Shown piece by piece: positions 1 to 11,839 of a DNA stretch of 64,000 bases (its first letter is position 1; every line of letters starts with the position of its first letter). Source of the stretch: Rehmannia glutinosa (taxonomy: Eukaryota > Streptophyta > Magnoliopsida > Lamiales > Orobanchaceae); the NCBI GenBank assembly GCA_016081115.2, contig JABTTQ020000665.1:1-64000 (forward strand), in the 5' to 3' direction. The notes under the pieces were generated by a model that was not told where the DNA came from, did not search any database, and saw only the letters and a program-made list of their open reading frames with translations. The translations under genes and the position numbers were made by a program.

Positions 1-1070
1 TCCCTATGTTCACCATTGAAGAATTTGATGAGGAAAATACGTATGCCAGGCTCATCTATCGGCTTTACATGATGAGATGTGGATAGTGATAGAGGATGGG
101 CCACTGCAAATAGTGAAGGTGAACATAGTCGCAAGAGAGAGTCACTAAGTCAAGAAGAGGTGCTTCCTTCCTAGACCAGCTATGGTTGATAAACCAAGAG
201 TCGAGTGGACAAATGATGAGAAAAAGATACAATCTTGACAATGTGGCTAAGGATATACTTTACAAGACTTTGACAAAGCCATGTTCAACAAAGTCAAATC
301 TTGCAAGAGAGCCAAAGAAATCAGGATAAATTAACCTTAATTTGTGAAGGATCTGAACAAATTAAGGAAAACAAATTATTTGTTGTTGTTCAAAAATTTG
401 AAAACTTCAAAATGCTTGCAGTGAAACAATGGACCAATGGATGCTAGATTTACTAAAATCACAAACGAGCTCTCTCCGTGACTTGGGAAAGAATACACAC
501 ATGAGATGTGTATGAAGATACTAAGAAGCCTCCTGAAAGTGGGAAATGAAGACCATGGCTCTAAGACACTCGATGGATCTATCAAAAACATCCAATCATG
601 AGCTATTCTCGCACCTCAAAGCATATGAGTTTGAGCCGAAAAGAAAAGATCAGGAGGAAATAGTTGTGCCCAAAAAACATTTGACTCATAGTGAAAGAAG
701 AGAAGAGAATAAAACCAAAGAAGTCATTGACCAGGAGGAAATTGCCTTGATGGTTAAAAGATTCAACAAGTTCTTCAACAAGAACTACAAAAGAAACAAA
801 GGTGAATCCTCCGGAAGACATTCAGCTCCTCCAAATCAAGGGAAGATAGGCCACCAAAGAGAGCCGAGTATCAAAAGGTCGAATATCAAATAGCCGACAA
901 CCCAAGAAATGAGAGTCGATCAAAAAGCTGAAAACTTGTGTTGGAATTGCAGATAGCCTTGAGACACTTCGCTATTGGGTCCATATCTCGTAGTCAATAA
1001 ATACCGGAATGAAGAAGAAAGAAAAGTCTTAAGAGAAATAAGACAAGAATAGAAAAAAAGAATGTTGGGC
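1..1070 (+). pseudogene. gag remnant of copia copy A
   Basis: Translated pieces match the copia gag (UBN2-type) domain of copy B: the N-terminal FTIEEFDE region lies at about 10-40, the LDNVAKDIL helix at 235-260, and the KAYEFEPKRKD and KRFNKFFNKNYKRNKGES segments at 615-810. The zinc-knuckle region near 935-990 is scrambled. At least four frameshifts separate these blocks. The start codon is upstream of the window. Gag would form the virus-like particle of the element; this copy cannot encode it as written. Confidence 0.8.
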
Positions 1071-1219
1071 CGGCCGCCGACATAGCTAAGTCAAAAGCGA
1101 AAAGACCTCGGAGAGAGTAGTGAAGTCGACTACTCAAGTGATTTCAAGAAGAAGTTTTCATCCTGGCCTAATGGCTAAAGAACAAGACCAACTCGACCAA
1201 GAAGATGAGGTTCAAGGAA

Positions 1220-2560
1220 TAAATTTGAGTGCCAAGGAACCTGGTACATGGATAGTGGTTGTTCCGCATACACGACGGAAACAAGAAAAATATGTTAAGA
1301 TTCAAGGAAATTAGAGGTGCAAAAGTTATATTTGGAGGAATGAAGCCCCAGGAGAAATAAGAGGCATTGATCCATCAAGAAAATGGATTAGAAATCACAG
1401 ATGTTGCATATGTTGAAGGACTCAACTTCAATCTACTAAGTATCGCCAACTCGTGACAAGTAAGTGGCTACAATGTTGATTCAACGTGGGTGTATGCCAA
1501 AATCACGGATTAATCGGATCTAATGAAGTAGTGCCTGCAAGGATCCGCAAAAGAACATGTACGTGGTAGATTGGTCGACCGCCATACCAAGTACTTGTCT
1601 GTTAGCAAAGAAAGTACAAACAATCAAGTTGGTTTGTGGGCACAAGAAGCCGAGTCACCCGAATTTCAAGATAATTAACAAGCTTGTAAGGAGTAATCTC
1701 GTAGAAGGACTTGAGACTCGAGTGTACAAGAAGGAAAGTGTCCGTGATGCATGCCGATGGGAAAGCAGAACAAATCATCATTTAAAGAGAAGTCAAGCCC
1801 ATCTTCTACAAGGATATTGCATCTCGATATGGATCTATTTGGTCCTGTTGAACCAAACCAAAGATATAAGTGGGAAGAAATACAATCTAGTAGTGGTGGA
1901 TGATTATTTAAGATATACATGGACAATCTTCATGTGTAAAAAGAAGGAAACTTTGCGAGAAGTTACACGGTGATGAAAAGAGTTCAAAATGAGAAGAGTC
2001 AAACCATTATAAAGATAAGATCTCGATAGAGGAACCGAGTTTGTCAACGGAATAATAACTCAAGATCGTGTTGAAAATGGTATTACTCATGAATTATCTG
2101 CTGACAAGGACTCCACAAACGGTAACGGAGTTGCAGAAAGAAGGAATCGAACTCTCAAGGAAGCAAAGAAGGACCATGTTAGCCGAACAGGTTACCCAAA
2201 AGATTTTGGGTAAGTTATAAACACCGCATGCTATACTCAAAATAGATGCATGATAAACAGACAAACGGTGACAAAGACTTATGAAATTTGGACAGGAGAA
2301 AGCCAAATGTTGCATATTTTAAAAATCTTTGGATGAAAATGCTTCATCCACAATAATGGGAAGGACAATCTAAAGGCTTTTGATGCTAAAGCGATGAAGG
2401 TATCTTCTTGGGATATTCAATTGAAAGCAAAGCCTATAGAGTCTTTGAACAAAAGGACTATGGTCACGTAAGAGTCTATCCATGTGGTTTTTGATTAACC
2501 TAATGTAAATGGAGAAGACATTGAATAATTAGGCGATAAGTCGAATCAACCAACTATACG
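1220..2560 (+). pseudogene. protease and integrase remnant of copia copy A
   Basis: The aspartic protease signature (TWYMDSGCS) is readable at about 1240-1270. The GAG-pre-integrase region follows at about 1400-1740. The integrase core follows, with the residues around VVVDDYLRYTWTIFMCKK at 1890-1945, an Asp-Arg-Gly-Thr-Glu segment at about 2025-2045, and the post-core segment (KCFIHNNGKDN) at 2335-2370. Several frameshifts break it, and the coiled-coil tail of gag present in copy B at 53554-54012 is missing between gag and protease here. Confidence 0.75.
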
Positions 2561-2699
2561 TAAGAGTCCCTATGTTGAAGTAAACCGGAGTAATTAATCA
2601 AGGTGAAGATGAAATATTCAATCTCAGCATACCGGGAAGATCTCAGCCTAAGTGATGATGAGAGAGTCGCTCAAGATAACACAATGGGCAAGACGATCA

Positions 2700-3774
2700 A
2701 CCTAACCGACTTACTCCAACCCGATGTAAGATGGCCGAGAGACCATCCACCTAAGCCGATCATTGGAAATGTAAGAGATGGTGTAAGAACCCGATCCGAG
2801 CTCAACAAGAAGCAATGTTCACTTGCTTTATTTCCCAAATAGAACCAAAAGATGTGTCACAAGCATTGGATGACACATTGATTCAAGCCATGCAAGAAGA
2901 GTGAATCAGTTTGAAAGGAACAAAAGTATGGGAATGGTTCAAAGACCAACCCATCAAAATGTTATTGGAACAAAATGAATGAAGAAGGTTCTGCGGGTAA
3001 GAAACAAGGCAAGATTGGTAGCCAAAGGGTATTGCCAAGAAGAAGGAATAGATTTTGATGAAACCTTTGCCCCGATGCAAGATTAGAAAGCAATAAGGAT
3101 GTTTCTTGCCTATGCCGCACACAAGAACTTCACCGTATATCGATGGATGTGAAGAGTGCATTTTTAAATGGATCAAGTTAGAAGAAGAAGTCTATGTTGA
3201 ACAACCTCCAGGATTTGAGCGAGAAGACTCTTGGAGATAAGGTGTACAAGCTCAAGAAGCTATATATGGATTCAAACAGGCACCCAGAGCATGGTATGAT
3301 ACGTTATCTCAATTTCGATAGATAATGGAGTCACCAAAGGCAAAGTGGACAAGTAACACTCTTGTAATTCAAGATGGAGAGAGCATATCGCTTGTTCAAA
3401 TGCTTGGAAATAAGTTAATTTCCTGGTTTAGCAAGAAGCAAAATTCAATAGCCACATCCATGGTGAAGCGAGAATACATTTGGGCAATTTGTTGCCCAAG
3501 TCTTATGGATGAGACAACAACCGAGAGATTATGATGTTGAGGAAAAAGAAATTCCAATTATGTGTGATAACACAAGTGCTATTGCAATCACTCAAAATCT
3601 CGTGTTGCACTCAAGAACAAAGCACATTGATGTCATGTATCATTTTATAAGAGATCATGTTGAAAAGAAGGACATTACCTTGGAATATATCTCCATCGAT
3701 AAACAATTGGTCGACATATTTACAAAGCCATTATGTGAATCAAGATTTGAAGAACTCAAGCATGAGCTGGGTTA
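2700..3774 (+). pseudogene. reverse transcriptase / RNase H remnant of copia copy A (YVDD deleted)
   Basis: The RT N-terminal half is recognisable at 2740-3320 (for example NKARLVAKGYCQEEGIDFDE at 3000-3060 with small breaks). After the TLVIQDG segment at 3355-3375 the sequence jumps at 3396-3401 straight to RNase H (LGNKLISWFSKKQNSIATS). RNase H continues to the DIFTKPLCESRFEELKHE tail at 3715-3768. The jump removes the catalytic YVDD box and the start of RNase H. The flanks of the deletion share TCAAAT, which points to a microhomology deletion. Confidence 0.85.
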
Positions 3775-4334
3775 ATTGAAATGAGTTAATAATCGAAGAC
3801 TCAAGGAGAAGAAATGAAACGAGAAAAGATGAAAATGGAGCTAAGTTTCTAACTCAACTAAGTAAATCACCAGAGTGTCGGACGATCACCGATCGAGTTA
3901 GAATTTGAGTACCCATGTGAAAAGAGAGAAGAAGAGTTGAATCAACAAGGAGTGTTTACGAGTCATTTATAAAAGTGACAAAAACGCAATCGTTTTTAAT
4001 GAGCGGGAATGATTTAAGGATGACGCCAGGGTAATAATGACAGTATAGTCAAAAGCCGCACGACCAAGCCTATGATTGGATATAAATGCTACCGCATTAA
4101 ATGCGAGCAATTAAATGCTAATCGGCATGCTAAACCGAGTCGTTGATCTCGATCAAATTTCAAAAACGTATGCACGTCCTTTCATAACCCACATATATAC
4201 CATTTCGTCCGCTTTCTCTCACTTTACACAAACTGTTCATCTCTCTCAAAAGCAAAGAAAGCAACTTTTCTCTCGAAAACCCTACAGATCTCCGAGTAAT
4301 TTTCCAAAAGTTTCGTTCGGTAAAACTTCAAGAA
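3775..4334 (+). other. non-coding spacer between pol and post-pol ORF, copia copy A
   Basis: No ORF of note. The stretch aligns with 60276-60823 of copy B, including the shared segments around 3970-4030 and 4080-4200. Conservation between copies suggests the spacer is an inherited part of the family, perhaps a leader for a subgenomic or spliced post-pol transcript. Confidence 0.7.
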
Positions 4335-4702
4335 ATTGCATCCACTTACGATTTTGTTAAGTTGGGAAAACAAATCCACACTGGTTCTACCGTGATTTTG
4401 AAGGAATGATCAAACAGGGGTTCGACAAAACCCTTGTGAAAAATTAGCGAGAAAGTGGGGAAGTCTGGGCAATGAAACCCTTTCTCACAATGGAGTTTCA
4501 AATGACCTACGTGGAGGAGGTCGCGCAGTTCTACGTGAATGCGAAGTTCACGACGAGGGCATCAGGTCCTCTGCTCACGGGAAAGAATTCACAATCAACG
4601 CCAAGGATTTCGCGTAACACTGTCTGCTACCGCGAAGAGTACCGAGATTTATGAAGCTGATGTAAACCTGGCTGCTGCATGGAAGGAAGTGGCCAAACCT
4701 GA
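4335..4702 (+). pseudogene. post-pol ORF fragment, copia copy A
   Basis: Matches the first ~125 codons of the post-pol ORF of copy B (60824 onward): a YDFVKLGKQIH-like start, a PFLTMEFQMTYVEEVAQFYVN segment at 4480-4540 and a DVNLAAAWKEVAKP segment near 4655-4700. Two frameshifts are present. Homology stops at the junction with the TIR-element array. Confidence 0.75.
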
Positions 4703-4814
4703 CTATGGACCACCCAAAATTGTTGATCTATGGTTAGGATGTGTCCCCATGGACTCACTCCAAGTAGGAGGACCTATTTGATCCATATCCTATATATATA
4801 TATATATATATATA

Positions 4815-5936
4815 GGGAGAGTGTTATATGAGACCACCTCATAGGGTAAGTCCATAGGGACCAATCCTACCCACATATCTAGATTTTTCAATGGTTGTGA
4901 TTTTAGAGCTAAAAATTCAGATTAAATGTTGGTAATTAGAGAAAGGGGTAAATTAGTCATCCTATAAAATTACCCAATATTCATGGGATTTTGTTCACAT
5001 TATGATCACACAATCTATCCAAATCTCACATCAAATTCAACGTGAACAAATCTCATTTTCCTTAATCATCCTCCTTCTTCTTCAACTCACTACTGTGAGA
5101 AATCATTCATCCTTTCTTCTCCAACGCACTATTGTGTGAAAAAGTTGCAGATAATTTGTCATAGTTGCTAGAGCTTAACTTGATCAAGTTTGCTTATGAA
5201 GATGTAATTTATTGCTTGTGTAGATGTGTCATCAGATTTTTATATACCATTAACTACATAAGCAAGTCATAAGCAACAAATCCATACTACATAAGCAACA
5301 ATCCTATACTACATAAGCAACAAATATACACTACGTATGCACCACGAAGACATTAGCTACATAAGCAAGTCATAGCAACAAGCCTATACTACATAAGCAA
5401 CGAATATACACTATGTATGCACCACGGATACATTAACTACATAAGCAAGTCATAAGCAACAAACTCATACTACATAAGCAACAAGACTATATTAGATAAG
5501 CAACAAATATACACTACGTATGCACCACGAATACATTAACTACATAAGCAAGTCATAAGCAACAAACCCATACTACATAAGCGATAAGCATATACTACAT
5601 AAGCAACGAATATACACTACACATGCATCACAGATACATTAACTACATAAGCAAGTCATAAGCAACAACACTATACTACATAAGCAAAGAGAAATGAAAC
5701 CAAACGCTGGAGAGAGAGTATGCGTGAAGAGTGGGTGAAATCGCGTGAAAGAGGGAATGGAATCTTAGTAACTCCGATTCTAAAGTGCCAAATACCACCC
5801 TACCCTTTTTAATTCTGAAACAAAAATAAACATAAAAAAGCCCTAAAAATATGGACCACCCAAAATTGTTGATCTATGGTTAGGATGTGTCCCCATGGAC
5901 TCACTCCAAGTAGGAGGACCTATTTGATCCATATCC
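4815..5936 (+). mobile_element. TA-bounded TIR element, copy 1 of array
   Basis: 1122 bp between (TA)n tracts. It has the left terminus, an AT-rich segment, the ACTACATAAGCAA minisatellite at about 5255-5690, and a conserved tail ending in the right terminus at 5840-5936. No coding capacity. Confidence 0.85.
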
Positions 5937-5964
<28 letters not shown>

Positions 5965-5967
<3 letters not shown>

Positions 5968-7092
5968 GGAGAGGGTTATATGAGACCACCTCATAGGGTA
6001 AGTCCATAAGGACCAATCCTACCCACATATCTAGATTTTTCAATGGTTGTGATTTTAGAGCTAAAAATTCAGATTAAATGTTGGTAATTAGAGAAAGGGG
6101 TAAATTAGTCATCCTATAAAATTACCCAATATTCATGGGATTTTGTTCACATTATGATCACACAATCTATCCAAATCTCACATCAAATTCAACGTGAACA
6201 AATCTCATTTTCCTTAATCATCCTCCTTCTTCTTCAACTCACTACCTCTTGTGAGAAATCATTCATCCTTCTTCTCCAACGCACTATTGTGTGAAAAAAA
6301 GTTGCAGATAATTTGTCATAGTTGCTAGAGCTTAACTTGATTCAAGTTTGCTTATGAAGATGTAATTTATGCTTGTGTAGATGTGTCATCAGATTTTTAT
6401 ATACCATTAACTACATAAGCAAGTCATAAGCAACAAATCCATACTACATAAGCAAACAATCCTATACTACATAAGCAACAAATATACACTACGTATGCAC
6501 CACGAAGACATTAGCTACATAAGCAAGTCATAGCAACAAGCCTATACTACATAAGCAACGAATATACACTATGTATGCACCACGGATACATTAACTACAT
6601 AAGCAAGTCATAAGCAACAAACTCATACTACATAAGCAACAAGACTATATTAGATAAGCAACAAATATACACTACGTATGCACCACTTAATACATTAACT
6701 ACATAAGCAAGTCATAAGCAACAAACCCATACTACATAAGCGATAAAGCATATACTACATAAGCAACGAATATACACTACACATGCATCACAGATACATT
6801 AACTACATAAGCAAGTCATAAGCAACAACACTATACTACATAAGCAAAGAGAAATGAAACCGCTTATTTGGAGAGAGAGTATGCGTGAAGAGTGGGTGAA
6901 ATCGCGTGAAAGAGGGAATGGAATCTTAGTAACTGATTCTAAAGTGCCAAATACCACCCTACCCTTTTTAATTGTCAAACAAAAAAATAAACATAAAAGC
7001 CCTAAAAATATGGACCACCCAAAATTGTTGATCTATGGTTAGGATGTGTCCCCATGGACTCACTCCAAGTAGAGGACCTATTTGATCCATAT

Positions 7093-7094
<2 letters not shown>
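5965..7094 (+). mobile_element. TA-bounded TIR element, copy 2 of array
   Basis: 1130 bp, near identical to copy 1 with scattered small indels (for example near 6240-6250 and 6858-6870). Minisatellite at about 6405-6845. Confidence 0.85.
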
Positions 7095-7126
<32 letters not shown>

Positions 7127-7129
<3 letters not shown>

Positions 7130-8251
7130 AGAGGTTATATGAGACCACCTCATAGGGTAAGTCCATAGGGACCAATCCTACCCACATATCTAGATTTTTC
7201 AATGGTTGTGATTTTAGAGCTAAAAATTGAGATTAAATGTTGGTAATTAGAGAAAGGGGTAAATTAGTCATCCTATAAAATTACCTAATATTCATGGGAT
7301 TTTGTTCACATTATGATCACACAATCTATCCAAATCTCACATCAAATTCAACGTGAACAAATCTCATTTTCCTTAATCATCCTCCTTCTTCTTCAACTCA
7401 CTACCGTGAGAAATCATTCATCCTTCTTCTCCAACGCACTATTGTGTGAAAAAAGTTGCGATTAATTTGTCATAGTTGCTAGAGCTTAACTTCGGTTCAA
7501 GTTTGCTTATGAAGATGTAATTTATTGCTTGTGTAGATGTGTCATCAGATTTTTATATACCATTAACTACATAAGCAAGTCATAAGCAACAAATCCATAC
7601 TACATAAGCAACAATCCTATACTACATAAGCAACAAATATACACTACGTATGCACCACGAAGACATTAGCTACATAAGCAAGTCATAGCAAAAGCCTATA
7701 CTACATAAGCAACGAATATACACTATGTATGCACCACTGGATACATTAACTACATAAGCAAGTCATAAGCAACAAACTCATACTACATAAGCAACAAGAC
7801 TATATTAGATAAGCAACAAATATACACTACGTATGCACCACGAATACATTAACTACATAAGCAAGTCATAAGCAACAAACCCATACTATACATAAGCGTT
7901 TAGCATATACTACATAAGCAACGAATATACACTACACATGCATCACGGATACATTAACTACATAAGCAAGTCATAAGCAACAACACTATACTACATAAGC
8001 AACAGAGAAATGAAACTGAAACGCTGGAGAGAGAGTATGCGTGAAGAGTGGGTGAAATCGCGTGAAAGAGGGAATGGAATCTTAGTAATCGATTCTAAAG
8101 TGCCAAATACCACCCTACCCTTTTAATTGTCAAACAAAAAATAAACATAAAAAAGCCCTAAAAATATGGACCACCCAAAATTGTTGATCTATGGTTAGGA
8201 TGTGTCCCCATGGACTCACTCCAAGTAGGAGGACCTATTTGATCCATATCC
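7127..8251 (+). mobile_element. TA-bounded TIR element, copy 3 of array
   Basis: 1125 bp, near identical to copies 1 and 2. Minisatellite at about 7560-8003. It differs from its neighbours mainly at CAG/CTG positions (for example 7456-7465 and 8086-8095). Confidence 0.85.
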
Positions 8252-8267
8252 TATATATATATATATA

Positions 8268-9394
8268 GGGAGAGGGTTATATGAGACCACCTCATAGGGT
8301 AAGTCCATAGGGACCAATCCTAGCCACATATCTAGATTTTTCAATGGTTGTGATTTTAGAGCTAAAAATTCAGATTAAATGTTGGTAATTAGAGAAAAGG
8401 GTAAATTAGTCATCCTATAAAATTACCCAATATTCATGGGATTTTGTTCACATTATGATCACACAATCTATCCAAATCTCACATCAAATTCAACGTGAAC
8501 AAATCTCATTTTCCTTAATCATCCTCCTTCTTCTTCAACTCACTACTGTGAGAAATCATTCATCCTTCTTCTCCAACGCACTATGTGTGAAAAAAGTTGA
8601 GATAATTTGTCATAGTTGCTAGAGCTTAACTTGATTCAAGTTTGCTTATGAAGATGTAATTTATTGCTTGTGTAGATGTGTCATTGTGTTTTTATATACC
8701 ATTAACTACATAAGCAAGTCATAAGCAACAAATCCATACTACATAAGCAACAATCCTATACTACATAAGCAACAAATATACACTACGTATGCACCACGAA
8801 GACATTAGCTACATAAGCAAGTCATAGCAACAAGCCTATACTACATAAGCAACGAATATACACTATGTATGCACCACGGATACATTAACTACATAAGCAA
8901 GTCATAAGCAACAAACTCATACTACATAAGCAACAAGACTATATTAGATAAGCAACAAATATACACTACGATTTGATGCACTTACGAATACATTAACTAC
9001 ATAAGCAAGTCATAAGCAACAAACCCATACTACATAAGCGATAAGCATATACTACATAAGCAACGAATATACACTACACATGCATCACAGATACATTAAC
9101 TACATAAGCAAGTCATAAGCAACAACACTATACTACATAAGCAACAGAGAAATGAAACTGAAACGCTGGAGAGAGAGTATGCGTGAAGAGTGGGTGAAAT
9201 CGCGTGAAAGAGGGAATGAAATCTTAGTAACTGATTCTAAAGTGCCAAATACCACCCTACCCTTTTTAATTGCTGAAACAAAAAAATAAACATAAAAAAG
9301 CCCTAAAAATATGGACCACCCAAAATTGTTGATCTATGGTTAGGATGTGTCCCCATGGACTCACTCCAAGTAGGAGGACCTATTTGATCCATAT

Positions 9395-9396
<2 letters not shown>
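8268..9396 (+). mobile_element. TA-bounded TIR element, copy 4 of array
   Basis: 1129 bp, near identical to copies 1-3. Minisatellite at about 8700-9145. Confidence 0.85.
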
Positions 9397-9434
<38 letters not shown>

Positions 9435-9437
<3 letters not shown>

Positions 9438-10472
9438 AGAGGGTTATATGAGACCACCTCATAGGGTAAGTCCATAGGATCAATCCTAAGCCACATATCT
9501 AGATTTTTCAATGGTTGTGATTTTAGAGCTAAAAATTGATTAAATGTTGGTAATTAGAGAGAGGGTTAAATTAGTCATCCTACAAAATTACCCAATATTC
9601 ATGGAATTCTGCTCACATTATGATTACACAATTTATCTAAATCTCACATCAAATTCAACGTGAACAAACTCATCTTCCTTAATCATCCTCCTTCTTCTTC
9701 AACTAACTAATCGTGGGAGAATCATTCATCCTTCTACGCAACGCACTATTGTGTGAAAAAAGTTGCGGACAATTTGTCATAGTTGCTTTGAGCTTGACTT
9801 GATTCAAGTTTGCTTATGAAGATGTAATTTGTTGCTTGTGTAGATGTGTCATTGGGTTTTAATTTTTATATACCATTAACTACATAAGCAAGTCATAAGC
9901 AACAAATCCATACTACATAAGCAACAATCATATACTACATAAGCAACAAATATACACTACGTATGCACCACGAATATATTAGCTACATAAGCAAGTCATA
10001 GCAACAAACTCATACTACATAAGCAAATGTTCTATATACTTAAGCAACGAATATACACTACGTATGCACCACGAATACATTAACTACATAAGCAAGTCAT
10101 AAGCAACAAAACCATACTACATGCGATAAGCATATACTATATAAGCAACGAATATACACTACACATGCATCACGTATACAATAACTACATAACAAGTCAT
10201 AAAGACCAACCCTATACTACATAAGCAAGCAGAGAGATGTTTTTGAAACTGAAATATTGAGAGAGAACGCAAGAAAGAGGTGAAATCACGTGAAAGAGGG
10301 AATAAAATCTTAGTAATCGATTTTAAAGTGCCAAATTACCACCCTACCCTTTTAATCAAACGAAAAAAAAAATAAACATAAAAAAGCCCTAAAAACGGAC
10401 CACCCAAAATTGTTGATCTATGGTTAAGATGTGTCCCCATGGACTCACCCCAAGAGAGGACCTATTTGATCC

Positions 10473-10477
<5 letters not shown>
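9435..10477 (+). mobile_element. TA-bounded TIR element, copy 5 of array (diverged)
   Basis: 1043 bp. The same order of segments as copies 1-4, but with many substitutions and a shorter minisatellite (about 9873-10230). It is the oldest-looking member and lies at the edge of the array next to the palindromic element. Confidence 0.85.
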
Positions 10478-10503
<26 letters not shown>

Positions 10504-11782
10504 GGATTTGGTTCAAATGAGACCACCCTCCCTAGGTGAGACAAAGGTGTGGACTCATCTTACCATTGATCTTAAAAAAAAAGGGATGTGATTAATTCAT
10601 TTTTTTAATTATTTCCTAATTTTACTGATTTTAAGGGTAAGATTGTAATTTTGTAATTCAAATTAGTGGTCCCAAATGATTTCAAGGTTCAAATTAGTGG
10701 TCCCTGGGATTTTATGGGCTGAAATTGACACCGGATTTTTGGCGGAATTTAAGGAACATGTTTTTTTTTTCCAAATATTTCTATTTTACAAAGATAGTTA
10801 GGGTTCTTCTACTCGCATATTTAGACATCAAATAATGCATATTTAGTTATTTTATGGCACTATTTACGAAAAACAAGACATAATTGAATATAACGTATTG
10901 CATATGTAGTTATACTACATCGCATAAATACAGTTCAATATAATGTATATTTAGTTATGAAAATGAGATGTTGCTTTTGGAAATTATAAAAATGGGATGT
11001 TACATAATGTCGCATATTTATTTATTCTACAATGCATAGATAGGTTCTAGATAATACATAGTTAGTTGATTTTGTTGCATAATTTATGATGTCTACGGCA
11101 TAGTTTGATATATTGGACTACATATTGGGCTTTTTTTACGCCGCATAGATAGTTTTGAGATAATGCATATTTAGTTGAGTTTTGTTGCATATTTAGCTTT
11201 CGAACTCATCGTTCGTTATTTCTCCGTAATATTGCACCGATTTTTCTTGTTTTTCTTTTAATTTTCATGAACCGTAATTTTCGAGTTCTTCACAATTTTC
11301 TTTATTTGCGTTAATGGAGGAATGAGAGAGAGAAAGATGTGAGATTGGGAAAATCGGGAGAGATGTATGAGAGAAAAGAGATTTGATTCCATTTTTAACT
11401 AACTTGTTATGTTATTTTACTTATTATTACCCTTATATTGATTAAATTAATATTTTAATATATTTTTATCCATTAAATCATACCCGTTGATTAATAGATG
11501 GGGGATGGTTGAGATTAGTCCATTGTGTCTCACCTAGAGACATTGTCTCACCAGGGGAGGATCAGTGAGACAACGCCATCTCACAGGTGGCACACAATGG
11601 ACTAATCTCAACCATCCCCCCACTATTAATCAACGGGTATGATTTAATGGATAAAAATATATTAAAATATTAATTTAATCAATATAATAAAGTAGTAGGG
11701 TAAAATAACATAACAAGTTAGTTACAAAAATGGAATCAAATCTCTTTTCTCTCTCATACATCTCCTTTTCCCCAATATCACG

Positions 11783-11839
<57 letters not shown>

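Larger units (their letters stand above)
1..4702 (+). mobile_element. Sirevirus-type Ty1/copia retrotransposon, copy A (degraded, 5' end outside window)
   Basis: Base 1 falls inside gag, and the order gag, protease, integrase, RT, RNase H, spacer, post-pol ORF matches copy B at 52238-61200 almost base for base. Reading frames are broken every few hundred bases, often by one- or two-base losses. Relative to copy B it lacks the solo LTR inserted in RT, so that insertion happened in copy B alone. It also lacks 558 bp of copy B across RT/RNase H. It ends abruptly at about 4702 inside the post-pol ORF, where the tandem TIR-element array begins. No LTR of this copy is in the window. Confidence 0.9.
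4703..10503. repeat. Head-to-tail array of five TA-bounded TIR elements (~1.13 kb period)
   Basis: Five copies of one element lie in the same orientation, each pair separated by a pure (TA)n tract: 4791-4814, 5937-5964, 7095-7126, 8252-8267, 9397-9434 and 10478-10503. A 3'-end-only partial copy (4703-4790) precedes the first tract. Unit ends form imperfect terminal inverted repeats of about 70 bp: the left end reads GAGACCACCTCAT...GTCCATAGGGACC...ATCCTACCCA, and the reverse complement of the right end reads AGGTCCTCCTACT...GTCCATGGGGACA...ATCCTAACCA. Copies 1-4 are near identical; copy 5 is shorter and more diverged. No transposase ORF is visible, so the element would be non-autonomous. Confidence 0.9.

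Noticed and set aside
5245..5690. Regularly spaced ACTACATAAGCAA repeats resembling a CRISPR array
   Set aside because: Repeat and 'spacer' both recur with a ~105 bp higher-order period, the genome is plant nuclear, and the same block is copied in all five units. It is a minisatellite.
7002..7202. Minus-strand ORF with a Tyr-Ile repeat
   Set aside because: It is the translation of a (TA)n tract and element termini; not a gene.
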